Shown: in pieces, positions 45,667-52,764 of the stretch
Layout: every line of letters begins with the position of its first letter
How positions within the stretch are numbered: position 1 is the stretch's first letter
Source of the DNA: Acidobacteriota bacterium
GTDB lineage: Bacteria > Acidobacteriota > Terriglobia > Terriglobales > Acidobacteriaceae
Assembly: GCA_013289795.1 (NCBI GenBank)
Contig: JABCZH010000002.1
Location: forward strand, 310,001-374,000
Length of the DNA stretch: 64,000 nucleotides
Direction of reading: 5' to 3'
The notes under the pieces: generated by a model
Database searches by the model: none
Seen by the model: the letters and a program-made list of their open reading frames with translations, nothing else
What the model was told of the DNA's origin: nothing
Program-made: the position numbers and the translations under genes

Positions 45667-46230
45667 ATGCGCTCAGCCACAATTGTCTTAGCCGTCGGGT
45701 ACTTGCTTACCTCTGGAGCGCCGAGTGCGTCCAGTGTAGCGTTCGCGCAAGATGCTCCGGCTCAGCAGACTTCGCAACCGGATGTGACACCCGCGTCTGT
45801 CGCACCTTCGAAGCCTTGTCCCGCGGTGTCACCCTCTCAGTCGGCTCCTCAACCAGGTTGTAAGCCGGCCCGCAACCGCAGGAAGCGTAAAGGCACCCAA
45901 CCCGCAGCTGCAGCTTCTACCTCCAGACCAACTCCAAAGGTTGTATACAATGGCGACACCACCGACCCGCGGATAGACATTTCCCCCGGTTTGAGTCCGC
46001 AGCAAGCCTCGCAGCAACGCGGCAGAACAACCTGGCTGCTGGGAAAGACCGACGAAAATCTGAAGACCCTTGCAAGCCGCCAGCTCAATCCCGCTCAACA
46101 AGACACGGTGAATCAGATCAAGAGGTATGTGGAGGAATCCGAGGCAGCAACCAACGCCGGCGACGTACAGCGCGCCTACACCCTGGCCAACAAAGCCAGA
46201 ATGCTCTCGGGAGACCTGGTGAAACACTGA
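45667..46230 (+). CDS. Exported protein with Pro/Gln-rich linker and C-terminal helical domain
   Basis: 187 residues, 17 bases after the sensor kinase stop, so probably co-transcribed. Signal peptide region: VLAVGYLLTSGAPSASSVAF. The first 100 mature residues are Pro/Ser/Gln-rich and basic (RNRRKRKGTQPAAAASTS), hence disordered and perhaps wall-associated. The C-terminal 65 residues form a helical domain (NLKTLASRQLNPAQQDTVNQ, VQRAYTLANKARMLSGDLVK) of a type I recall as common but unnamed in Acidobacteria. As third gene of a two-component operon it may be a periplasmic accessory or output protein. Confidence 0.72.
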   Translation: MRSATIVLAVGYLLTSGAPSASSVAFAQDAPAQQTSQPDVTPASVAPSKPCPAVSPSQSAPQPGCKPARNRRKRKGTQPAAAASTSRPTPKVVYNGDTTDPRIDISPGLSPQQASQQRGRTTWLLGKTDENLKTLASRQLNPAQQDTVNQIKRYVEESEAATNAGDVQRAYTLANKARMLSGDLVKH

Positions 46231-46245
46231 GAGGTTATTCTCTCG

Positions 46246-47385
46246 CTATTTTCCCTTGGCCCGCGCCGCATTTACCTTCAGCAAAAGATCTTTCGCCAAC
46301 TGCTGGACCGGCCCCGCGATCTTGACGACCTCCGTCAACACGTCTCGCGCTTCGCTGACTTTGCTCAGTTTGGCATATGCGTAACCCAGCCGGTAGCCGG
46401 CCACCGCATACGACTGATCGTCCTGGCCCTTAAGCAGAGAAACCGCAGACTTCAGAGCCGGAATCGCCGCTGCCGTCTTGTCCTGCTTCATAAGCGCGTA
46501 ACCCAGCGTGGAATACGCCACTCCAGCTGACACCTTGCGCGGGCGATCGGCGTCCGGAGCATCGGCTTTGGCCACGTCGATCGCTTTCTGAGCATAGGCC
46601 GCTGCCTTGACCGCGCTGCCCGGCTTGGGATCGTCGGAATACGTGTTGGCCATAAGCAGTAGAGTGGGCAAACTGTTCGGATTGCTCGCCAGGACTTTCT
46701 CTCCGTAAGCAATCATCCGCGCCGTGTCCTTCAATTCCGACAACGACATCATCGCGTACGTCGTAACCGATTCTTCAAAGCGGGAATTCGGAAACGCCGG
46801 CGTAAAGCGTTCGATATAAGACATCCGCGTCTTGGCGTTGCTTTCCCCGGCAATCGTGTTGTAGGCGGCGGCCTCCAGGAACTCGTAGGAGCTTTGCGAC
46901 GCTTTTTTTTCCTCGTCGATGCGGGCAGCGAACTCCGCGTCGCTCGCGCCCTCGGGCTTGGGTTGCTTGGCAATCGAGTTGAAAACCTCGCCCCCTTGTG
47001 CTGCATACTGCATCACCTTGGCGCTATCCTTCATCTGTTGCGCGATGTTGGCCTGCGAGACGATGATGTCCAGATTGCGCGGCGATCCCGCCAGCGCCTT
47101 TTCTCCGAACTCCATCGCCTTCGCCAGGTCCCCCGTGCCCTGATACGCCTGTGAAATCTGCCAGTCCCCGTAGGCCACGGCCGCCGGATTCGTCGAGAAC
47201 TTCTGCACGAAGTCCTGGTACATGGCCAGCCGCTTCTGAGCATCCGGCTCATTTGTGATCGCCGTCAACGCCTGATCTTCGGGCGTCCCCGCCGGAATCT
47301 CGATCTTGTCAACCTGCGCGTGTCCGTAAAGACAGAATGCCTGCAAGACCGCCACTGCGAGGGCACAGTTTTGATGGTGCTTCAT
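46246..47385 (-). CDS. Secreted TPR protein
   Basis: 379 residues from the ATG at 47385, which has a perfect GGAGG six bases upstream; the frame extends 54 bases further without such support. Signal peptide: LAVAVLQAFCLYGHAQ. Helical repeats of TPR type follow (AYGDWQISQAYQGTGDLAKA, MQYAAQGGEVFNSIAKQPK, TLLLMANTYSDDPKPGSAVK, AGVAYSTLGYALMKQDKTAA, VAGYRLGYAYAKLSKVSEAR). No catalytic motif. It converges with the exported helical protein, so both genes share a 15-base gap. Probably a periplasmic scaffold. Confidence 0.78.
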   Translation of the reverse strand: MKHHQNCALAVAVLQAFCLYGHAQVDKIEIPAGTPEDQALTAITNEPDAQKRLAMYQDFVQKFSTNPAAVAYGDWQISQAYQGTGDLAKAMEFGEKALAGSPRNLDIIVSQANIAQQMKDSAKVMQYAAQGGEVFNSIAKQPKPEGASDAEFAARIDEEKKASQSSYEFLEAAAYNTIAGESNAKTRMSYIERFTPAFPNSRFEESVTTYAMMSLSELKDTARMIAYGEKVLASNPNSLPTLLLMANTYSDDPKPGSAVKAAAYAQKAIDVAKADAPDADRPRKVSAGVAYSTLGYALMKQDKTAAAIPALKSAVSLLKGQDDQSYAVAGYRLGYAYAKLSKVSEARDVLTEVVKIAGPVQQLAKDLLLKVNAARAKGK

Positions 47386-47493
47386 AGCCACCTCCAAGCT
47401 TCGCGCCGGAATCGTAGCTCCGTTTGCCAACCCTTGCAAGCATCGATTTGCGGCTGCCGGAACGGCACAAGCTCCGTGCTATAGTCTGGGGCG

Positions 47494-48798
47494 ATGAACG
47501 GTGGCGACGAGAAGCAACCAGCACCTGTCGCGCGGCCTCCGCTTCGGCACTCCATTCTCTTCATTGTCCTGATCGCACTGCTGTTGCGGCTGGCCGTCAT
47601 CGGCATCGGGCACACTTACCGCATCACTCCCCGGCGCGATCATTTTCAATTCGGCTGGGAAATGGGCCGCCTCGCCCGCTCCATTGCCAGCGGACAGGGT
47701 TTCAGTTCCCCTACCGACCTCCCCACCGGACCAAGCGCCTGGGCCCCGCCGGTTTATCCCTACATTCTGGCCGGAGTATTCAAACTGTTTGGCATCTATA
47801 CTGCCGCCTCGGCCTGGGTGATTCTGACTTTCAATAGCATCTTCGCTTCGCTGACTTGCTTGACCCTCTACCGCATCGCGGAGAAGATTTACGGCATCGG
47901 CGTGGCCCGTGCCACAGCCTGGGCCTGGGCCGTCTTTCCTTACTTTCTGTACTGGCCGACCCGCGTGGTTTGGGAGACCAGTTTCACCACGTTTCTTCTG
48001 AGTCTGGCCCTGCTGCTGACTCTACGTCTGGCCGACCAGCCGCCGCCGCTCCTCAACTGGGCTGCCTTCGGGGCACTGTGGGGCTTCATCATTCTTACCA
48101 ACACCGCCATGCTCAGCCTGATGCTTTGCTGCCTGGTCTGGTTGTGGTTCCGCATGCCGCGAAGTCCGCGACGAGTTTCGGGACTTTTCTTATGTGTGTT
48201 GACTTCCGTTCTTCTGGTCACTCCATGGCTGCTGCGGAACTACCATGAGCTCGGCAGGTTCTTGTTCGTGCGCGACAATCTTCCGCTGGAAATGTACGAA
48301 GCCAACAACGCCGAATCCGAAGGACTTTGGACCCGTGGCGAGCATCCCGGCAATGATCCTGACGCCATGCGGAAGTTTCAGGAGTTGGGCGAAGTCAGAT
48401 TCATGGATGCCAAGAAAGCCAAAGTGCAACAGTTCATCCGCGAACATCCAGGCAAGTTTCTGTGGTTCACGGCAAAGCGTGCTGTGTATTTCTGGATCGC
48501 GCCTCCGCAAGCGGCTATCGTTGCCGGTTACGACCTCATGATTTCCCGCCATGTCAATTTTCTGCTGGCAGCCTTGTTTGCCTGTGCCGGCTTGTGGCTC
48601 ACGATTCGTAACCGTGTACCTGGAGGGCCTCTGCTGGCCTGCTTTCTGTTGATTTATCCGCTTCCTTACTACCTGGTGAATCCCTTCCCCCGATACAAAC
48701 ACCCCATCGAACCAGTAATGCTGATGTTCGCCGTGTACGTGTTCTCGGAGTCGCGCCAAATCGAGGTCCACTCGCCATTTCAGGCAGGCCGCTCCTGA
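47494..48798 (+). CDS. GT39/ArnT-like membrane glycosyltransferase
   Basis: 434 residues. Polytopic protein with about ten predicted transmembrane segments. The first luminal/periplasmic loop carries the motif of the family (RDHFQFGWEMGRLARSIASG), where acidic or basic residues substitute the Asp-Glu pair typical of GT39 proteins, then GPSAWAPPVYPYILAGVFKLFG. Members transfer sugars from polyprenyl phosphate donors to lipids or proteins on the outer side of the inner membrane. Similar acidobacterial proteins are annotated as glycosyltransferase family 39. The promoter lies in the gap with the divergent TPR gene. Acceptor unknown. Confidence 0.82.
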   Translation: MNGGDEKQPAPVARPPLRHSILFIVLIALLLRLAVIGIGHTYRITPRRDHFQFGWEMGRLARSIASGQGFSSPTDLPTGPSAWAPPVYPYILAGVFKLFGIYTAASAWVILTFNSIFASLTCLTLYRIAEKIYGIGVARATAWAWAVFPYFLYWPTRVVWETSFTTFLLSLALLLTLRLADQPPPLLNWAAFGALWGFIILTNTAMLSLMLCCLVWLWFRMPRSPRRVSGLFLCVLTSVLLVTPWLLRNYHELGRFLFVRDNLPLEMYEANNAESEGLWTRGEHPGNDPDAMRKFQELGEVRFMDAKKAKVQQFIREHPGKFLWFTAKRAVYFWIAPPQAAIVAGYDLMISRHVNFLLAALFACAGLWLTIRNRVPGGPLLACFLLIYPLPYYLVNPFPRYKHPIEPVMLMFAVYVFSESRQIEVHSPFQAGRS

Positions 48799-48885
48799 GA
48801 ATTTCTCCCTGCACTCTAGTGCCGCCCTCTGCGACCTCTGCGTTTTCTCAGTTGGCGGCTCTTCCGCAATCATTTAAATTAGACT

Positions 48886-50193
48886 ATGCGGTCTATTCTT
48901 CACAAGAAGGCGCTACGCTTCGTCTTCGGCGCCAACGTGATTTCCATGCTGGGCAGCGGCATGAACGCCGCCGCCGTGGCCTGGTACATTCTGCAAGCCA
49001 CCCATTCTGAAATCGCGCTGGGAACCTTCGCCGTGCTCCAGACCATTCCCGCCATGCTGATGCTGCCTTTCACTGGCGTACTCATAGACCGGGAAGACCG
49101 GCGGCGGCTGGTGATGTGGCTCGACGCCCTGCGTGGGCTGATCATTCTCACGGTTGCGATTCTGGCGTTCCAGCACCGCGTGCATTTATGGCAGCTCTAT
49201 CTGATGAACACTCTGGTAGCTGCGGGCTTCTGGATGTTCTGGCCGACCATCACCGCGCTGATTCAGGAGCTGACACCCGGCGAAGAGTTTGTCCACGCCA
49301 ATACTTTTCTGCTGGCAGGAATCCAGGGCGGCTGGCTGATCGCGGGCGCCATCGTCGGATTCGTCTACAACCACATCGGGCTGGGCGGAGTCTTGCTGAT
49401 CGATGCCTCGACCTACGTCGTCTCCTTCCTCTGCTACTTCGGCGTGCGCAAGGGACGCCACGTAGTCCCGCGCCCCGCGGAGTTGCACGCCGATTTCATG
49501 GCGGCAGAGTCCGCTCTCGACCGCTTTGTGCGCGAGCTTCGCGAAGGCTTGCAGTTTCTTCGCGTCCGACCCAATCTGATGTTGCTGGGCACCACCTGGG
49601 CGCTCTTCCTGGGCGCGATGATGACCGCCGTGGTGGTTACCGCGCCGCTCAGCGACCAGGTCTTTCACGCCGGTGCGGTGGGCTACGGTTGGTTTAACGG
49701 GGGCTGGGGCACAGGGGCGTTCCTGAGCGCGTTGTTTGCCCCCCAGATCATCGCTGCGATCGGAGCACGGCGGTCAATCGCGGTTTCGATGGGACTGTTG
49801 GCGATCTGCATGACCTGCGCTCCACTCGCGCCCGTGCTGGCCCTGGCAGTCCTGGTCTACGGAATCATGGGATGGGCCCGCGGCATCAACAGTGTCGCCA
49901 TGAACACCAGCATTATGGAGCAAGTGCCGCCGCACTTCATGGGACGAGTGCAGAACACTTTTTACTTCGTCGGCACGTCGCTGCAAATCGTGCTGGCCCT
50001 GCTGGTTGGCGCTGTGGCGCAGGCAAACCTGGTTGCAGGGTTTTCCATCATTGGAATGGTCTATGCGATAGGGATGGTCAGTGCCATCTGGCCGGTGAAA
50101 GCAGCAGTGCCGGCTGGTGATGTCAGAGTGGTGGAAGGCAAGAACCCATCACAGAGCCACCGAGACACAGAGAGCATCGATGCCTTGAAGTAA
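48886..50193 (+). CDS. MFS transporter
   Basis: 435 residues with about 12 predicted transmembrane helices in two halves; family loop motif LPFTGVLIDREDRRRLVMWLD (the G-x-x-x-D-R-x-x-R/K pattern between helices 2 and 3) is intact. Substrate is not predictable; the closest group by pattern is the enterobactin-exporter-like / DHA branch. The start lacks a Shine-Dalgarno sequence; TTAAAT eight bases before the ATG could be a -10 box, making a leaderless transcript possible. The C-terminal tail (NPSQSHRDTESIDALK) is encoded by the left arm of an inverted repeat, so its length is probably not conserved. Confidence 0.88.
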   Translation: MRSILHKKALRFVFGANVISMLGSGMNAAAVAWYILQATHSEIALGTFAVLQTIPAMLMLPFTGVLIDREDRRRLVMWLDALRGLIILTVAILAFQHRVHLWQLYLMNTLVAAGFWMFWPTITALIQELTPGEEFVHANTFLLAGIQGGWLIAGAIVGFVYNHIGLGGVLLIDASTYVVSFLCYFGVRKGRHVVPRPAELHADFMAAESALDRFVRELREGLQFLRVRPNLMLLGTTWALFLGAMMTAVVVTAPLSDQVFHAGAVGYGWFNGGWGTGAFLSALFAPQIIAAIGARRSIAVSMGLLAICMTCAPLAPVLALAVLVYGIMGWARGINSVAMNTSIMEQVPPHFMGRVQNTFYFVGTSLQIVLALLVGAVAQANLVAGFSIIGMVYAIGMVSAIWPVKAAVPAGDVRVVEGKNPSQSHRDTESIDALK

Positions 50194-50224
50194 GAACCTA
50201 AGACCTTCCTCTGTGTCTCTGTGG
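50157..50224. repeat. Long-armed inverted repeat overlapping the MFS gene 3' end
   Basis: The arms CCACCGAGACACAGAG (50157-50172) and CTCTGTGTCTCTGTGG (50209-50224) are complementary in 15 of 16 positions and separated by 36 bases. The left arm lies inside the MFS coding sequence and the right arm in the gap before fabI. Similar CTCTGTGTCTCTGTGG sequences are, by recollection, scattered in environmental Acidobacteria-like genomes. A related but degenerate CTCTGCGACCTCTGCG lies near 48826. Confidence 0.65.
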
Positions 50225-50281
50225 TAAAGCCTTACTGCGGACTGCTATCCTTACAGTTTCCATTTTCATCGGGAGATCCCA

Positions 50282-51052
50282 ATGTCATTCGATCTTGCAG
50301 GCCGCAACGCCGTCGTCTTTGGAGTCGCCAACAAGCGCAGTATCGCCTGGTCAATCGCTCAGGGACTCCACGCCGCTGGGGCCAAGCTGGCTATCACTTA
50401 CCAGAACGAGCGGCTGGAGCTCGAAGCGAAAGACCTGATTCTGTCCCTCCCCGGCGCCGAGGCTTTCATGTGCGATGTCTCGAACGACGCCGAGATCGAG
50501 CGCGTGTTCGCGAAACTCAAGGACCGCTACGGCAAACTGCACACGCTGGTCCACAGTGTCGCATTCGCTCCCGCAGACGAACTGAAGAACGACTTCGTCA
50601 ACACCACCCGCGAAGGTTTCCGCGTAGCGCTTGATGTCAGCGTTTACTCGCTCATCGCAGTCTCCCGGGCCGCTGCGCCGCTCATGGATGACGGCGGATC
50701 GATCATGACCATGACCTATTACGCCTCAGAGAAAGTCGTCCCCCGTTACAACGTGATGGCCGTGGCCAAAGCTGGCCTGGAATGCACAGTGCGCTATTTG
50801 GCCTTTGAACTGGGCAAGAAAAACATTCGCGTGAATGCCATTTCCGCCGGCCCCATTAAGACTTTGGCCGCGCGCGGTATCGCCGGCTTCGGCGACATGC
50901 ATAAGACTCACGCTGAACGGGCGCCCCTGGGGCGCAACGTTGACGTGAATGAAGTCGGCGCTACGGGAGTATTCCTAGCTTCCGACGCCAGTTCCGGAAT
51001 CACCGGCGAGGTGATTTACGTGGACTGCGGGTATAACATCATGGGGTTTTAG
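50282..51052 (+). CDS. fabI: Enoyl-[acyl-carrier-protein] reductase FabI
   Basis: 256 residues, a typical length; GGGAG precedes the ATG. Catalyses the last reduction of each fatty-acid elongation cycle using NADH. FabI markers: GVANKRSIAWSIAQGLHAAG (nucleotide loop with the atypical SDR spacing), LHTLVHSVAFAP, and the catalytic pair in YNVMAVAKAGLE (Tyr-x6-Lys) preceded by MTYYASEKVVPR. IRVNAISAGPIKTLAARGI is the substrate-loop region. Other fatty-acid genes (accB, accC) lie 8 kb away on the opposite strand. The signal-peptidase-like gene follows after 24 bases, so co-transcription is possible. Confidence 0.95.
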   Translation: MSFDLAGRNAVVFGVANKRSIAWSIAQGLHAAGAKLAITYQNERLELEAKDLILSLPGAEAFMCDVSNDAEIERVFAKLKDRYGKLHTLVHSVAFAPADELKNDFVNTTREGFRVALDVSVYSLIAVSRAAAPLMDDGGSIMTMTYYASEKVVPRYNVMAVAKAGLECTVRYLAFELGKKNIRVNAISAGPIKTLAARGIAGFGDMHKTHAERAPLGRNVDVNEVGATGVFLASDASSGITGEVIYVDCGYNIMGF

Positions 51053-51076
51053 GATTCACCATTGAGGACCCGGTTT

Positions 51077-51622
51077 ATGAAGTGGAAAGCCTCGTGGTCC
51101 ATCTGGCTTGTAGGTTCGATTGCGTTGTGGTTATTGTCTGCGTGTGCACAAGAAAAGGTATTCACTCAACCGAACAGCGCAATGGAGCCGACCGTCTTCG
51201 CCGGGGAGAAGTTTGCCGTGGATATGAACACGTACCGGAACGCCACCCCCGGACGCGGCGACGTAGTTGTAGTTCGACACGATGATGCTTTGCTGTTGAA
51301 GCGGGTGATCGCGGTCGCTGGCGATACCGTCGAGGGAGCGGATTTCCAAGTCTTCCTCAACGGCGTAGCGCTTCACGAGGAATTTATTCAACACACCGGT
51401 AAGGATTCGGTCTTGAGGTCACCGTCTTCTTCGTTTCTCAAGACCTTCAAGCCGGCTAAGGTTTCAGCGAATCAACTTTTCGTGATGGGTGACAACCGTG
51501 ATTTCAGCGACGACAGCCGCGACTCAAGGTTCGGCACGGTCCCGGTCACCGATGTGATGGGGAAGGCCGTGCGAATCGTTAAGTCGAGCGATCCACGCCG
51601 CGCGGGACTCACTATTCACTAA
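51077..51622 (+). CDS. Signal peptidase I-like lipoprotein with Ser-to-Ala change
   Basis: 181 residues from ATG 51077 (GAGG upstream); a TTG at 51062 is an alternative. Instead of the usual membrane anchor, the N-terminus is a lipoprotein signal peptide with lipobox LLSAC (Cys23). The peptidase S26 boxes follow: PNSAMEPTV where family members have PSxSMEPT, so Ala35 sits in the nucleophile position; LLLKRVIAVAGD with general-base Lys75; and GDNRDFSDDSRDSRFGTVP. The Ala35-Lys75 distance (40) equals Ser43-Lys83 of B. subtilis SipS, supporting the alignment. It may be an inactive or non-canonical member, perhaps a substrate-binding lipoprotein; Ser34 could in principle act instead. Directly follows fabI. 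Confidence 0.8.
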   Translation: MKWKASWSIWLVGSIALWLLSACAQEKVFTQPNSAMEPTVFAGEKFAVDMNTYRNATPGRGDVVVVRHDDALLLKRVIAVAGDTVEGADFQVFLNGVALHEEFIQHTGKDSVLRSPSSSFLKTFKPAKVSANQLFVMGDNRDFSDDSRDSRFGTVPVTDVMGKAVRIVKSSDPRRAGLTIH

Positions 51623-51654
51623 TCGCCCGGCCCAGTCAAGCGTCTTTCACCAAA

Positions 51655-51684
51655 GCAAAAGGCCCCGCTGCGCGGAGCCTTTGC
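51655..51684. terminator. Hairpin between convergent genes
   Basis: AAAGGC-C-CCGC / GCGG-A-GCCTTT with a TGC loop, flanked by A-rich and T-rich ends, in the gap between the signal-peptidase-like gene and tsaE, which converge. Short stem with one mismatch; likely a shared terminator. Confidence 0.6.
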
Positions 51685-51764
51685 AAGAATCGAACACGCT
51701 TGAGACGCACATTTAGCCTACTGAGGTTTCCTCCCTGCGTCAAAGTCTCTTCGGTAACCGCGTT

Positions 51765-52202
51765 CTATCCCCGATCTGAAATCAGTCTAATTCTCCGCTC
51801 GTTCTCACTGACCCGCTCCAGCACAATCTCCAAATCCCGCTCGCGAACAAACCGCGGAAACTTCTCCCCCCACTCGATCAGCAGAACGCTGTTCTCCGAG
51901 ATCAAGTCGTCCAACCCTAGCGTCTCGAGCTGCCGCGGCGTATCCACCCGATACAGATCAATGTGATAAAGATTCGCCGCCGGCCCGCGGTATTCATGCA
52001 CCAGGGTAAACGTCGGACTGGTCACGTCGTCTTCCGCCGCCGCCCGGAAACCAGCGGCAATTCCCTTCACCAGTGTGGTCTTGCCGGCACCCAAGTCACC
52101 GCGCAATAGCACTATTTTCGGAGGCGTCAGCAGCTCAACCAACGTCCACCCCAGGGCGATCGTTTCCTCCGGTGAATGCGTGATGAACTCCCGCGTATCC
52201 AT
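51765..52202 (-). CDS. tsaE: TsaE, tRNA threonylcarbamoyladenosine biosynthesis ATPase
   Basis: 145 residues from ATG 52202 (a longer frame begins at 52232). P-loop protein that drives turnover of the TsaB-TsaD complex in t6A37 tRNA modification. Walker A LRGDLGAGKTTLVKGIA, SPTFTLVHEYRG, and LYHIDLYRVDTPRQLETLGL are all characteristic, as is LLIEWGEKFP near the end. It ends the minus-strand run that starts at accB and lies next to nnr and a PilZ-like gene, a neighbourhood seen for tsaE in many bacteria (nnr-tsaE adjacency is known). TsaB and TsaD are not in this window. Confidence 0.93.
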   Translation of the reverse strand: MDTREFITHSPEETIALGWTLVELLTPPKIVLLRGDLGAGKTTLVKGIAAGFRAAAEDDVTSPTFTLVHEYRGPAANLYHIDLYRVDTPRQLETLGLDDLISENSVLLIEWGEKFPRFVRERDLEIVLERVSENERRIRLISDRG

Positions 52203-52248
52203 CGCGAGATCAGTATAGCGAGAGTTCATCAAGACTCAGGGAGGAGGG

Positions 52249-52635
52249 CTACACTTTTCGAGAAGACTGTCGGGAGCCCAGCAGGAAGTTCCGTTCCGTC
52301 GTCGAGTTCACGGCGAAACTCAGGGTATTGTGATCAGTGTCGTCCAGCGCGATAAAACGGAATGGCTGCAGGATGCCCTCGGGGGAAATCCGCCTGGGAT
52401 GCAGCATTTCCGCCATTCCATGCACCGGGCCCGATTGCGTCTGGAAAGCGACTTCGACAAAGCCGCCCTCCTCCAAGGCCCGCGCCAGGCGAAGCAGCCC
52501 CCCGGTCACCGAAACGGTCTGAATTCTGGCCTTGGCGCGTTGTCCGTCTTCCAGCTTCACCAGGGCGGAGGCGGTGGCCTCCATTTTGACTCGGGTTGCG
52601 CGCTGCTGCGGATGCGGTTGGGGAAAATGGGTCAT
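52249..52635 (-). CDS. PilZ-like protein
   Basis: 128 residues from ATG 52635; longer frames to 52713 and 52743 are possible, so the start is uncertain. Residues form a beta-barrel-like domain: RATRVKMEATASALVKLEDG, RIQTVSVTGGLLRLARALEE, GFVEVAFQTQSGPVHGMAEM, and ILQPFRFIALDDTDHNTL. This matches the layout of PilZ or PilZ-like domains, though the RxxxR plus D/NxSxxG c-di-GMP motif is only partly visible (R-x3-R absent, SVTGG present), so c-di-GMP binding is doubtful. It lies between tsaE and nnr on the same strand. Confidence 0.6.
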   Translation of the reverse strand: MTHFPQPHPQQRATRVKMEATASALVKLEDGQRAKARIQTVSVTGGLLRLARALEEGGFVEVAFQTQSGPVHGMAEMLHPRRISPEGILQPFRFIALDDTDHNTLSFAVNSTTERNFLLGSRQSSRKV

Positions 52636-52764
52636 GGCGATTCCCAATATGGCATGCAGACGTAACCACAGGGAGATTACAAAGGGTCTGTCGAACGAAA
52701 CGCCTAAGCACATGGACAATGCACCATTCGCCGCGCGGCCCATGTCCGAACGGACAATGGGTAA

